From: WLMZ01 sp037140375 | GTDB taxonomy: Bacteria > Actinomycetota > Acidimicrobiia > Acidimicrobiales > Ilumatobacteraceae | Assembly: GCA_037140375.1 (NCBI GenBank) | Contig: JBAXER010000006.1 | Location: 1 to 64,000 of the forward strand | Direction of reading: 5' to 3' | DNA length: 64,000 nt | In this document: one piece after another, positions 52,483 to 60,566 of the stretch | How the letters are laid out: each line of letters opens with the position of its first letter | How positions within the stretch are numbered: position 1 is the stretch's first letter | Notes under the pieces: model-generated | Told to the model about the DNA's origin: nothing | What the model saw: the letters and a program-made list of their open reading frames with translations, nothing else | Database searches by the model: none | Made by a program: the position numbers and the translations under genes

Positions 52483-54054
52483 CTAACCGATGAGCTCGAG
52501 CGCCGTTTTCTTTGCCCACGTGTAGTCGGCCTTGCCGACCGGGGTGCGCTGAATCTCGTCGAGGAACAGCACGGTTCGTGGGGCCTTGTAGTCGGCGAGT
52601 TCGGTGCGGCAGTGAGCCTTTACGTCGGCCTCAGAGAGTTCGTGGCCAGGCCGAACGTGAACGATTGCGGTGACTTGTTCGCCCCAGCGTTCGTTGGGTG
52701 TACCAACGACAACGGCATCGAACACAGCTGGATGCTTTTTGAGTACGGCTTCGACTTCTTCGGGATAGATCTTCTCGCCGCCCGAGTTGATGCTCACCGA
52801 ACCGCGCCCGAGCAGGGTGATGGTGCCGTCGTCTTCGATGCGAGCGAAGTCGCCAGGCACAACCCAACGCTTGCCAGCGAAGGTTGGAAACGTGGCCGCG
52901 GTCTTCTCGGGATCTTTGTAATAGCCGAGGGGGATGTAGCCGGTGCGTGCCAACTTGCCGGTGACGCCGGGCTCGCATTGCTCGCCGGTGTCGGACAACA
53001 CGGTGGTGTGCGGCCCCATCGCGAAACGTGGTGCGCCAAAGCCTTCGCCTGCGTCGACCTTGCTGCCGGTGGCGCCAGTTTCAGAAGCGCCGAAGCTGTC
53101 CATGATGACGGCGGTTGGCAACGCTGCGGTGAGCTGCTCGCGCACGGCTGCCGAGAGCGGAGCGCCACCATTGCCGAATGCAAACAGCGACGACAGGTCG
53201 TAGGTGCCTGCCGGTGAACCGGCAATGGCCTCGGCGAGCGGACGTGCCATCGCATCGCCAATGGTGTTCACGCTGTTCACGTGCTCGCGCTCGATGATGC
53301 GCAGCACGGCATCGGCGTCGAAGCCGCGCTCGGTGTATAGCACGATGGTGCCGCCAATGAAGATGGTGTTGCCGAGCATCCACTGCGCGCCGCCGTGCAT
53401 CATCGGCCCGATGGCCATCATCGTCATTGAGGTTGGCGATGCCGTGACTTCGGCGGCGAGATCTTCGGGACGCTCGAGCTCTTTGCCGTAGCGAGCGCTG
53501 TTCATCGTGGCGAAGAACGTGTCTTCGTGGCGCCACATCACGCCCTTGGGCATACCGGTGGTGCCGCCGGTGTAGAGCATGTAGAGGTCGTCGTTCGAGC
53601 GGCCCAAGTTCGGGCGCTCGGGTGATGCTGCGGCCAAGGCTGCTTCGTAGTCGGGGCCGATTTCGAGCACGTGGCGCACGCCCGGCAGATCGACCAGCAC
53701 GGCATCGAGACGCTCGCGGAATTGTGGCTCGACGATGACGGCGATGCTGTCGGCGTTGTCGTAGAGATACCGCAGCTCGGCTTCGACATAGCGGTAGTTC
53801 ACGTTGATCGGAACGGCGCTGAGCTTGAAGCAAGCGAAGAACGCTTCGACCCACTCGGCGCAGTTCATAGCGTGGATGGCTACGTGGTCGCCCTTGTTGA
53901 CGCCGTTGGCGTGCAGGTGATTGGCGAGCCTGGTTGCCCGGTCGTCGAGTTCGCGATAAGTGCGGCGCTGCTCGCCGGCCACCACCGCAGTGCGGTGGGG
54001 AACGGCATCGGCGATCACCTCGAACAGGTCGGCCAAGTTGAATGTGCGACTCAT
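52483..54054 (-). CDS. Acyl-CoA synthetase
   Basis: A 523-aa adenylate-forming enzyme: YTGGTTGMPKG, DSFGASETGA (in place of GYGxTE), PGDFARIEDDGTITLLGRGS and the catalytic Lys in TPVGKADYTW. It belongs to the long- or medium-chain/steroid-type ligases common in actinobacteria. ATG at 54054 overlaps the upstream stop as ATGA. It is the last gene of a three-gene operon with an LLM oxidoreductase and an unknown protein. Confidence 0.9.
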   Translation of the reverse strand: MSRTFNLADLFEVIADAVPHRTAVVAGEQRRTYRELDDRATRLANHLHANGVNKGDHVAIHAMNCAEWVEAFFACFKLSAVPINVNYRYVEAELRYLYDNADSIAVIVEPQFRERLDAVLVDLPGVRHVLEIGPDYEAALAAASPERPNLGRSNDDLYMLYTGGTTGMPKGVMWRHEDTFFATMNSARYGKELERPEDLAAEVTASPTSMTMMAIGPMMHGGAQWMLGNTIFIGGTIVLYTERGFDADAVLRIIEREHVNSVNTIGDAMARPLAEAIAGSPAGTYDLSSLFAFGNGGAPLSAAVREQLTAALPTAVIMDSFGASETGATGSKVDAGEGFGAPRFAMGPHTTVLSDTGEQCEPGVTGKLARTGYIPLGYYKDPEKTAATFPTFAGKRWVVPGDFARIEDDGTITLLGRGSVSINSGGEKIYPEEVEAVLKKHPAVFDAVVVGTPNERWGEQVTAIVHVRPGHELSEADVKAHCRTELADYKAPRTVLFLDEIQRTPVGKADYTWAKKTALELIG

Positions 54055-55202
54055 TGGGCGGCCTCGCCAGTACTGGGTCCGGCGTAGCCATCGAGCATGT
54101 CGACAAATCCGTATTGCTTGTGCGGCCCGATGATCATCGTCTCGTACAGGCCATAGCCCACATGCGTGCCGCGGTCGTCGGTGTACGTGAACCGTGCGCC
54201 CGCATCGACGATGCCGAACAGGCGCGCCTTGCCCTCGGCGGTATTGGTGTCGAGATGGAAGTGCTGCACCACCGGTTCGGCGCCTTGCCACATGCCATGG
54301 CGCCAATCGGCGTCGTAGCCGTAGCCCGTGCCAATACCGATGTGAATCGGGATGAGTGGCTCGGCCGTGATGTCGATTGTCGACCCATCGGCTGCGTCCA
54401 TCATCAGGTGAGCGCCGGTGCTGAATCGCGTGCCGGGAGTGAACTCGAGTGCATGACGCGGCGCATGGAAGAACTCGGGCTCGCGGCCGGTTTCGGCGGG
54501 CCACAGACGCACGGCTTCTTCGAGCACGCGGCTGCCGTCTTGGCGCTCTTGAATCATCACGACCATCGAGTGATCGTCGAAACGAATGGGCGCATAGACC
54601 CAGAACCAACTGAATGGGTTCTTGGCGCGGATGCCCTGTGGTTCGCTTTCGCCGATTGGGCGAATGCCCCACGAGCGATCACGCGATCCCCACCACGTGG
54701 CCTCGGTGAGCGAGAACGTTTTGCCGTCGACGGTGAGTTCGCCGTCCCATCCGCCGAGCTGAGCAAGGCGAGTGGTGTCGAAAATGGCCCGACCGTTCTC
54801 GCGGATGTAATGGCGTGGCTCTTCGAACGGTGCATGCGCGCCGGTCCATGTGGCGTCGATGGTGATGCCCCATTCGTTGGGCTCGCACACAACACGTAGG
54901 CGCTTGAGGCCTTCGATGACTTCGACACTGAGCGGGCCAACGCTGGGGTGCAAACGGTCGACACCCTCGAGCTCGCGTGATGCGCGCACCACGTTGTATT
55001 GACCCTTGTGCATCACGGCGAGGAACGAATCGATGACCCCGAGGTTGGGGTACACGCCCAGGCCGAGAATGAACATGCACTCGCCCGACTTGTCGAAACC
55101 GTTGAAGTAGTACCGGTCGTAGAAGTTGCGGTCGGTGGTGCCCACATGCTGCATGGGCTCGGGCAACTGATGGATGGGATAGTCGTCGAGGTTCGTAAGC
55201 AT
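54051..55202 (-). CDS. Unknown protein, possibly lipocalin/CrtC-like fold
   Basis: A 383-aa soluble protein rich in beta strands and Trp (GIRAKNPFSWFWVYAPIRF, SWGIRPIGESEP). It recalls hydroxyneurosporene-synthase/AttH-like lipocalin proteins and the DUF7064/DUF7065 group seen near actinobacterial lipid-catabolism genes; this is low-confidence family memory. Its position between an LLM oxidoreductase and an acyl-CoA ligase, overlapping the latter by four bases, suggests a role in the same pathway. Confidence 0.6.
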   Translation of the reverse strand: MLTNLDDYPIHQLPEPMQHVGTTDRNFYDRYYFNGFDKSGECMFILGLGVYPNLGVIDSFLAVMHKGQYNVVRASRELEGVDRLHPSVGPLSVEVIEGLKRLRVVCEPNEWGITIDATWTGAHAPFEEPRHYIRENGRAIFDTTRLAQLGGWDGELTVDGKTFSLTEATWWGSRDRSWGIRPIGESEPQGIRAKNPFSWFWVYAPIRFDDHSMVVMIQERQDGSRVLEEAVRLWPAETGREPEFFHAPRHALEFTPGTRFSTGAHLMMDAADGSTIDITAEPLIPIHIGIGTGYGYDADWRHGMWQGAEPVVQHFHLDTNTAEGKARLFGIVDAGARFTYTDDRGTHVGYGLYETMIIGPHKQYGFVDMLDGYAGPSTGEAAQ

Positions 55203-55257
55203 GGGGGTCTTTCAGAGTCGAGGGAGCGTCAGCCGCAGGGGCGTCAGAGGGGGAGTG

Positions 55258-56172
55258 CTAGATGGTGGTGAGCAGTGGTGCGACGTCGGTTGCAAATGCA
55301 ACCATCTGCTCGCAGATCTCGTCGCAGCTGCGGGCCTTGAAGCGCACCTGCAGTTGGTTCACGCCGTCGGGTGTGCCAGCCAAAATCTGCTCGGCAACAG
55401 CGGTGGGTGATCCGGTGACTGTGTCGGCCCCGATGTCCCATGTGGCGTTGCCCACGTGAAGGAACGGTGTGATGTGGCCGATCATCATTGGACGGTCCGC
55501 TCGGCCGGCGGCCTCGCGGCCAGCCTGCAACGTAGCGACCATCGCTGCGGTGGAAGGGCCCTGTGGCAGCCAACCGTCGCCGAACTTGGCGGCGCGGCGA
55601 ATTGCCGGATCGCTAGAACCAGCCACCCAGACGGGGGGGCGGGGCGACTGAACCGGACGTGGGCGTGCGCCGAAGCCATCGACGAACTCGTTCTCGAGTG
55701 CCTCCATGAACACGGGCAACGCTTCGTCGACCATGCGGCCGCGACGGTGGTAATCGACACCGAGCTTTTCGAACTCGGCCTGCACATGTCCGGCGCCTAC
55801 GCCGGCAAGGGCGCGACCACCCGACAACCAGTCGAGGTTGGCGAACTGCTTCGCCGCCACAAGTGGGTGACGATACGGCAACACGTACACGTGTGTCAGC
55901 AGGCCAACTCGCGTGGTGAGCGCTGCAAGCCACGACAGGGTGCTGATGGGCTCGGCCCAATGCGTGCCCATGCCGCCAACCACTGAGTCGGGCAGCGCTA
56001 CGTGGTCGCAGACGCCCACATAGTGAAAGCCGTTGTCGTCGGCGGTCTTGGTCACGCGCGCCAGCTCGGTTGGTCCGGCCGTGCGTTCCCATTCGGATAC
56101 GAAATAGTTGCTCTGCGCTTGGATCGGCAGTTGCATGCCGAACACCCGCGCCCCGTGCGGGATCTCAATCAT
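55258..56172 (-). CDS. LLM-class F420-dependent oxidoreductase
   Basis: About 304 aa, luciferase-like TIM barrel (MQLPIQAQSNYF, YVGVCDHVALPD, LDWLSGGRALAGVGAGHVQAEFEKLGV). The F420-family fold is clear; the substrate is not. ATG at 56172 is preferred over 56190 because TACGGT (56179-56184) ends 6 nt before it, and the operator at 56203-56219 then covers the -35 region. It heads a three-gene operon. Its 3' end contains a palindrome of the GTTGCA-N2-TGCAAC type. Confidence 0.87.
   Translation of the reverse strand: MIEIPHGARVFGMQLPIQAQSNYFVSEWERTAGPTELARVTKTADDNGFHYVGVCDHVALPDSVVGGMGTHWAEPISTLSWLAALTTRVGLLTHVYVLPYRHPLVAAKQFANLDWLSGGRALAGVGAGHVQAEFEKLGVDYHRRGRMVDEALPVFMEALENEFVDGFGARPRPVQSPRPPVWVAGSSDPAIRRAAKFGDGWLPQGPSTAAMVATLQAGREAAGRADRPMMIGHITPFLHVGNATWDIGADTVTGSPTAVAEQILAGTPDGVNQLQVRFKARSCDEICEQMVAFATDVAPLLTTI
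55288..55303. repeat. Palindrome GGTTGCA-AA-TGCAACC inside the LLM coding sequence
   Basis: Seven-base arms around AA, near the 3' end of the LLM gene, encoding VAFAT with A/T-ending codons (GTT GCA TTT GCA ACC). It shares the 6+6 core with the palindromes at 6268-6285 and 40569-40590. Confidence 0.5.
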
Positions 56173-56202
56173 GTGACAACCGTAACGCACCCCACGGAGA
56201 TT

Positions 56203-56219
56203 TCTGACACCGCGTCAGA
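56203..56219. promoter_or_regulatory. Palindromic operator TCTGAC-N5-GTCAGA before the LLM/ligase operon
   Basis: TCTGAC-ACCGC-GTCAGA has perfect 6-base arms and lies 31-47 bases upstream of the LLM start, over the expected -35 region. Bases flanking the arms (TT before, T after) are the same as at 45202-45221. Confidence 0.7.
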
Positions 56220-56248
56220 TTTCTCGCTGGCCGCAAGAATCGGGGCCG

Positions 56249-57070
56249 TCAGCCCACGTCGTGCCAGGCCGATAACCGCTGCGCGCTGTCGTCGCCAGGT
56301 AGCGGAAGTTGGCAGATAACTCGCAGGTGAGGCCACTCGGCGGGGATCATCTGCTGATACTCAAAGGTCAGTTCACCGGCACGAGGATGGTGATAGCGAC
56401 GCAGTCGGGTGTGGAATCCAGCCACGTCGTGCTCGGGCCACCACACCGCAAACTCGGGGCTGCGCGCCAGCAGGCGCTCGACGAGATCGATCACGACCGG
56501 ATCATCCATGAGCCGCGTGGTGCTGGCCCGAAACTCGGCGAGTGTGCTGCGCGCCCGGTCGTGCCAGCCGGCGATGAGTGCCTTGGCCGTCGGCTCGCAG
56601 AACATCACCCACAGCAGATTGCGCTCGTGCTCGGGCAGGTTGCTGAGTGCGGGATACAACTTGTCTTGCGCTGCGTTCCACGCCACGTATTCCCAACGTG
56701 GGCCGAGCACATATGCAGGCGATGGTTCCATCGAGGCAATCAGCCGAACGATGGCATCGGGAGCCTCGAGCGTGCGCTCTACCGGGTCGAACGATTCGCC
56801 ACTGGCCAGTGCCAGCAGGTGCGAACGGCCAGCCTCGTCGAGGCGCAACGTTCGTGCCAACGCCTGCAGTACGTCGCGTGATGCGTTGATCCGTCGACCT
56901 TGTTCGAGCCACGTGTACCAAGTGAGCGACACGCCTGCGAGTAACGCAACTTCTTCTCGGCGTAGGCCCGGCGTTCGTCGTCGGGTGCCTGCGGGCAGAC
57001 CCACATCGATAGGGCGCAGAGCGTCGCGCCGAGCTCTCAGAAACTCTCCGAGCTCGACGCGACGATCCAT
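56249..57070 (-). CDS. XRE-family regulator with MmyB-like ligand domain
   Basis: A 273-aa protein. The N-terminal helix-turn-helix (residues about 6-75) contains RRTPGLRREEVALLAGVSLTWYTWLEQGR, the hallmark of the MmyB-like group. The C-terminal domain (about 105-270) is the PAS-like MmyB domain (YVLGPRWEYVAWNAA) that binds small, often fatty-acid-like ligands. It lies upstream of the LLM/ligase operon on the same strand but has its own start, with 76 bases between. It could control that operon, though the palindromic site suits a TetR protein better. Confidence 0.87.
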   Translation of the reverse strand: MDRRVELGEFLRARRDALRPIDVGLPAGTRRRTPGLRREEVALLAGVSLTWYTWLEQGRRINASRDVLQALARTLRLDEAGRSHLLALASGESFDPVERTLEAPDAIVRLIASMEPSPAYVLGPRWEYVAWNAAQDKLYPALSNLPEHERNLLWVMFCEPTAKALIAGWHDRARSTLAEFRASTTRLMDDPVVIDLVERLLARSPEFAVWWPEHDVAGFHTRLRRYHHPRAGELTFEYQQMIPAEWPHLRVICQLPLPGDDSAQRLSAWHDVG

Positions 57071-57110
57071 GTGCGCTATTCGATCAGATCGCTGTTCGTG
57101 TCGCTACTGC

Positions 57111-59366
57111 TTACTTGGTTGCGCGCTCGTTGTCGGCTGCCACGTATGGGTGGCATGGCTGGCCACGCAGCGCGCCACAAGCGGCGATGCCCGCAGGAAT
57201 CGACACGCCCGGTACCACTGGCAACACGATGGCCGATGGGTACTTCGAGTCGTGCGCAATCGTGACGGTCTCGCCCTTGCTCAGCGAATCGAACTCCCAC
57301 ACTGGGCGGCTGTTGCCTGGCGCATCGATGGTGATGCGGATCTGGCTGCCGGTGCGGAACGCGTAAGCGAACGGGAACATCTCGACCCGAACCGGCGTGA
57401 ACTCGCCGGCTGGAAGTGGCGCTGCGTCTGCCTTGGCGTGGGTGTGCGCTGGGTAGACATCGGTTGCGTTCTTGGTGTCGATGGCGCGCTGCGAGGCACG
57501 CAGCCAGCCGGTCTGGATGTACATCTCGGTGCCGTCGGGACGAACTTCGGTGATGGTCACCTCAAGGTCGGTATCGGGCGATGTCGACTTGATCCAGAGG
57601 TCGATCGAGCCGGTTCCGATGACAGCAATGTCACTCTTGAGTGGTGCCGTGATGTAGCCAAGGCCGGTGCCCGAAGGAATCGAGCGCCAGTCGTAGACCA
57701 CATCGGCGCCCCACACGTCTTGGCTGCGTCCGCCTGGGTAGAACGCCTTTGGCAGTGCGGTTGGGTCGGCCTTATAGCTGTCGGCGGTGCCGGTTGTTTG
57801 CTTGTCGGAGTTCAGCGAACCGTTGTCGCCTAAGTACCACGTGGTTGATACGGCGCTTGGAATTGGCCATGTCTTGTAGCTCTCGATCCAACGTGGCAAT
57901 GGTCCGCTTGGCACGGTCTTGCCCGAGGCGCCTTCTTCGAAAAGCACGCGCACTGTTGGCTCAGACTCAAACATCGTGAGTGATTCGGCAAGGGTCTTGC
58001 CAGTGAATCGGTCGGCAGGCAACTCGGGAGTAGCAGTGTGGTAGACGCCCGGCACGAGCACGGCTGCGACCACACGAGCGCCAGCAAGCGTCGGCACTTT
58101 CTTGGCCACGTACAACGAATAGAACTCGGCCATTCGAGCGAACACGGTTGGGCTCAACGACTCGGTGTGCAGACCGTTCACGAGGTCTACGTACAGGTGC
58201 GGAGTGCCCGTGAAATTCTTGATCATGTTCGGGAAGTGGCCACCGGTCTGCTCGTCTTGCCAAGCTCCGGCCAAGAACACAGGCACCTTGATCTTGTCGA
58301 CGAATGTGCTTGGCGAGTAGGCATCGGCGAGGGTTGGGTCGTAGTAGATGTTGTCCTTGGTGACCTGCAAGAAGTCGGGGTTCTGCAAGCGCAACTTCTG
58401 GTTGTCGGCGCACTTGGTGTCGCCGCCGTCGGCCTTCTCTTTGGACCAACCCTGACCGTAGATCTTTGCTGCGTCGAAACGCTCTTGCAGGAATGGGGCG
58501 GCGAAGCCGGTGTTCAAAATGCCGCCGGGGTAACCGGTGGCGCGATACGAGTCGTCGAGCACGCTCAATGGGGCAATGGCCTCAAGGCTTGGTGGCTGCG
58601 TTGCGGCCACGAACAACTGGGTGATGCCCGGGTACGAGATGCCGCCCATGCCCACCTTGTGATCGAGCACCCAAGGCTGGGCGGCGATTGCCTCGATGGC
58701 GTCATAGCCGTCGACACTTTGTGGTCGTTCGAAGAACAGGTACGAACCGCCGCTGCAGCCGGTGCCGCGCATGTTCACGCCAACGTACGCGTAGCCCAAG
58801 GCGTTAAACAACAAGCCGAAGGTGGTGTTGGCCGGGTTGCTGGGGTCATAGCCCGAGTACTCGACCACGGTTGGGTACGGACCCTTGTCGGCTGGTCCGG
58901 GCAGCATCACGTTCATGCTCAACGTGGTGCCGTCACGGGTGGTGAGGTAGCCGAAGCCACCGGCCGGCAGCTTCTGGTCGCCATAGAACGATTGGGCCGG
59001 AACCTTCGACTCGTCGAACACGTCGGCGGGTGCGCTGGCCGTTGGGCTGGCTCCCACGGTGCGCACGATGTAGCTGCCCGCTGGAATGGTGCGCTGCAGG
59101 AACGAGCCCTGCTCGTCGGCGACGCCAGTGCCAGCAACGGTGCCGTCGGCGGCGACGACCTCGAGCTTGTCGCCAGGCGTAGCGCCGAGCACTGCGATCT
59201 GGTTCATACCGGGTTGCACGGTGAACGTGGCCAACGGCAACGCGATCGTGGTGGTGGTGCTCTCCGGCGACGTGGCCGGCGAACTGTTCGATGAACTGCT
59301 CGAGCAGGCACCGGCGAAGGTCGCCAGCACGATGGTCGCGGCGATGAGTGATCTGGATTTGCGCAT
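57111..59366 (-). CDS. CocE/NonD family hydrolase, lipoprotein
   Basis: About 751 aa. A lipoprotein signal (LATFAGAC, Cys21) is followed by a Ser/Thr linker, a beta-rich domain, an alpha/beta hydrolase and a C-terminal jelly-roll (X-Pro dipeptidyl-peptidase C domain). The catalytic Ser is in GGISYPG, Asp in AGAWQDEQ and His in NGLHTES. The family hydrolyses esters, amides or X-Pro peptides outside the cell membrane. ATG at 59366 gives the signal peptide and has CAGAAT (59374-59379) ending 7 nt before it. It diverges from the M20 gene, 88 bases away. Confidence 0.9.
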   Translation of the reverse strand: MRKSRSLIAATIVLATFAGACSSSSSNSSPATSPESTTTTIALPLATFTVQPGMNQIAVLGATPGDKLEVVAADGTVAGTGVADEQGSFLQRTIPAGSYIVRTVGASPTASAPADVFDESKVPAQSFYGDQKLPAGGFGYLTTRDGTTLSMNVMLPGPADKGPYPTVVEYSGYDPSNPANTTFGLLFNALGYAYVGVNMRGTGCSGGSYLFFERPQSVDGYDAIEAIAAQPWVLDHKVGMGGISYPGITQLFVAATQPPSLEAIAPLSVLDDSYRATGYPGGILNTGFAAPFLQERFDAAKIYGQGWSKEKADGGDTKCADNQKLRLQNPDFLQVTKDNIYYDPTLADAYSPSTFVDKIKVPVFLAGAWQDEQTGGHFPNMIKNFTGTPHLYVDLVNGLHTESLSPTVFARMAEFYSLYVAKKVPTLAGARVVAAVLVPGVYHTATPELPADRFTGKTLAESLTMFESEPTVRVLFEEGASGKTVPSGPLPRWIESYKTWPIPSAVSTTWYLGDNGSLNSDKQTTGTADSYKADPTALPKAFYPGGRSQDVWGADVVYDWRSIPSGTGLGYITAPLKSDIAVIGTGSIDLWIKSTSPDTDLEVTITEVRPDGTEMYIQTGWLRASQRAIDTKNATDVYPAHTHAKADAAPLPAGEFTPVRVEMFPFAYAFRTGSQIRITIDAPGNSRPVWEFDSLSKGETVTIAHDSKYPSAIVLPVVPGVSIPAGIAACGALRGQPCHPYVAADNERATK

Positions 59367-59454
59367 GGCTGCGATTCTGACACGGTGGGTACCTCGCGGC
59401 GCTACGCATCGAATCGACACTGCCTCGCTGGTCTCGATCAGGCAGAATGGCCAC

Positions 59455-60555
59455 GTGCCCAACCTCGACCTCGAACTGATGCTGACCGACCTCGAGACGT
59501 TGGTGAACATCGAGTCGCCATCGCGCGATGTGCAGGCGCTCGCCGTGTCGGCTGCGGCGCTGGCTTCGCTCATCGAGCAGCGCCTCGGCGGAACAGCAGA
59601 GATCATCGATTCACCGGTCGGACCGCACGTTCGCTGGTCGGGTGGCGGTGAGCCCAAGGTGCTCGTGCTCGGCCACCACGACACGGTGTTCCCATTCGGA
59701 TCGGTGGCAGCGCGGCCGTTCAAAGTTGTCGAAGGTCGGGCGATGGGCCCTGGCGTGTTCGACATGAAGGCGGGCATCGTGCAAGCCATTCACGGGCTCG
59801 CGCAGTTGCCCGATCTCTCGGGCGTCGAGATTCTTTTTTCTGCTGATGAAGAAACCGGCTCGCACGACTCGCGCGGCCTCATCGTGCAGCGTGCGCTTGC
59901 GTGCGGCGCAGCGTTAGTGCTCGAGCCCAGTGCCGATGGCGGAGCGCTCAAGACAGCGCGCAAGGGCACCGGCACCTTCGAATTGCTCATCCACGGCCGT
60001 GCCTCGCATGCCGGACTCGAGCCCGAAAAGGGTGTCAACGCGCTCATCGAAGCGGCGCATCAAGTGCTCGCCGTGAGCACGCTGGGCGACACCACTACGG
60101 GTACCACGGTCACGCCCACGCTTGCTTCAGCGGGCACCGCCGACAACGTGGTTCCAGCCCTCGCAACACTCACCATTGATGTACGCGTCGAGGCGCCAGG
60201 CGAGAAAGAGCGCATCGAGGCCGCCATGGCAGGTCTGCATCCGCACCTCAGCGAATCTCGGCTCGAACTTCGCGGCGGCATCAATCGTCCGCCAATGCCG
60301 GTGTCATCGTCGGCGTGGCTGTTTCCGCTCGCCGTGCAAGTGGCCCGCGACCTCGGGCTTGGCGAGATCGCAGGCGTGGCGGTGGGCGGCGGCTCTGATG
60401 GCAACTTCACCGCAGCCAATGGCGTGGCCACACTCGATGGCCTTGGCGCGGTTGGTGGCGGCGCACACGCCGATCACGAATACGTGTTGGTCGCGACGAT
60501 GCCTGATCGGGCTCGGCTGCTCGGCGGCATTGTGGCCGCACTGCAAGCGCGCTAG
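59455..60555 (+). CDS. M20 metallopeptidase (CPG2-like)
   Basis: A 366-aa M20 zinc peptidase with ligands in GHHDTV, GVFDMKAG, SADEETGS and the final GGAHADHE; a dimerisation domain lies in the middle. Carboxypeptidase G2-like members release glutamate from N-acyl derivatives. No signal peptide. The GTG start is supported by CAGAAT (59443-59448) ending 6 nt before it, the same -10 as the divergent CocE gene, hinting at joint use of peptides or amides. Confidence 0.87.
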   Translation: MPNLDLELMLTDLETLVNIESPSRDVQALAVSAAALASLIEQRLGGTAEIIDSPVGPHVRWSGGGEPKVLVLGHHDTVFPFGSVAARPFKVVEGRAMGPGVFDMKAGIVQAIHGLAQLPDLSGVEILFSADEETGSHDSRGLIVQRALACGAALVLEPSADGGALKTARKGTGTFELLIHGRASHAGLEPEKGVNALIEAAHQVLAVSTLGDTTTGTTVTPTLASAGTADNVVPALATLTIDVRVEAPGEKERIEAAMAGLHPHLSESRLELRGGINRPPMPVSSSAWLFPLAVQVARDLGLGEIAGVAVGGGSDGNFTAANGVATLDGLGAVGGGAHADHEYVLVATMPDRARLLGGIVAALQAR

Positions 60556-60566
60556 CGGCGAGCGGC

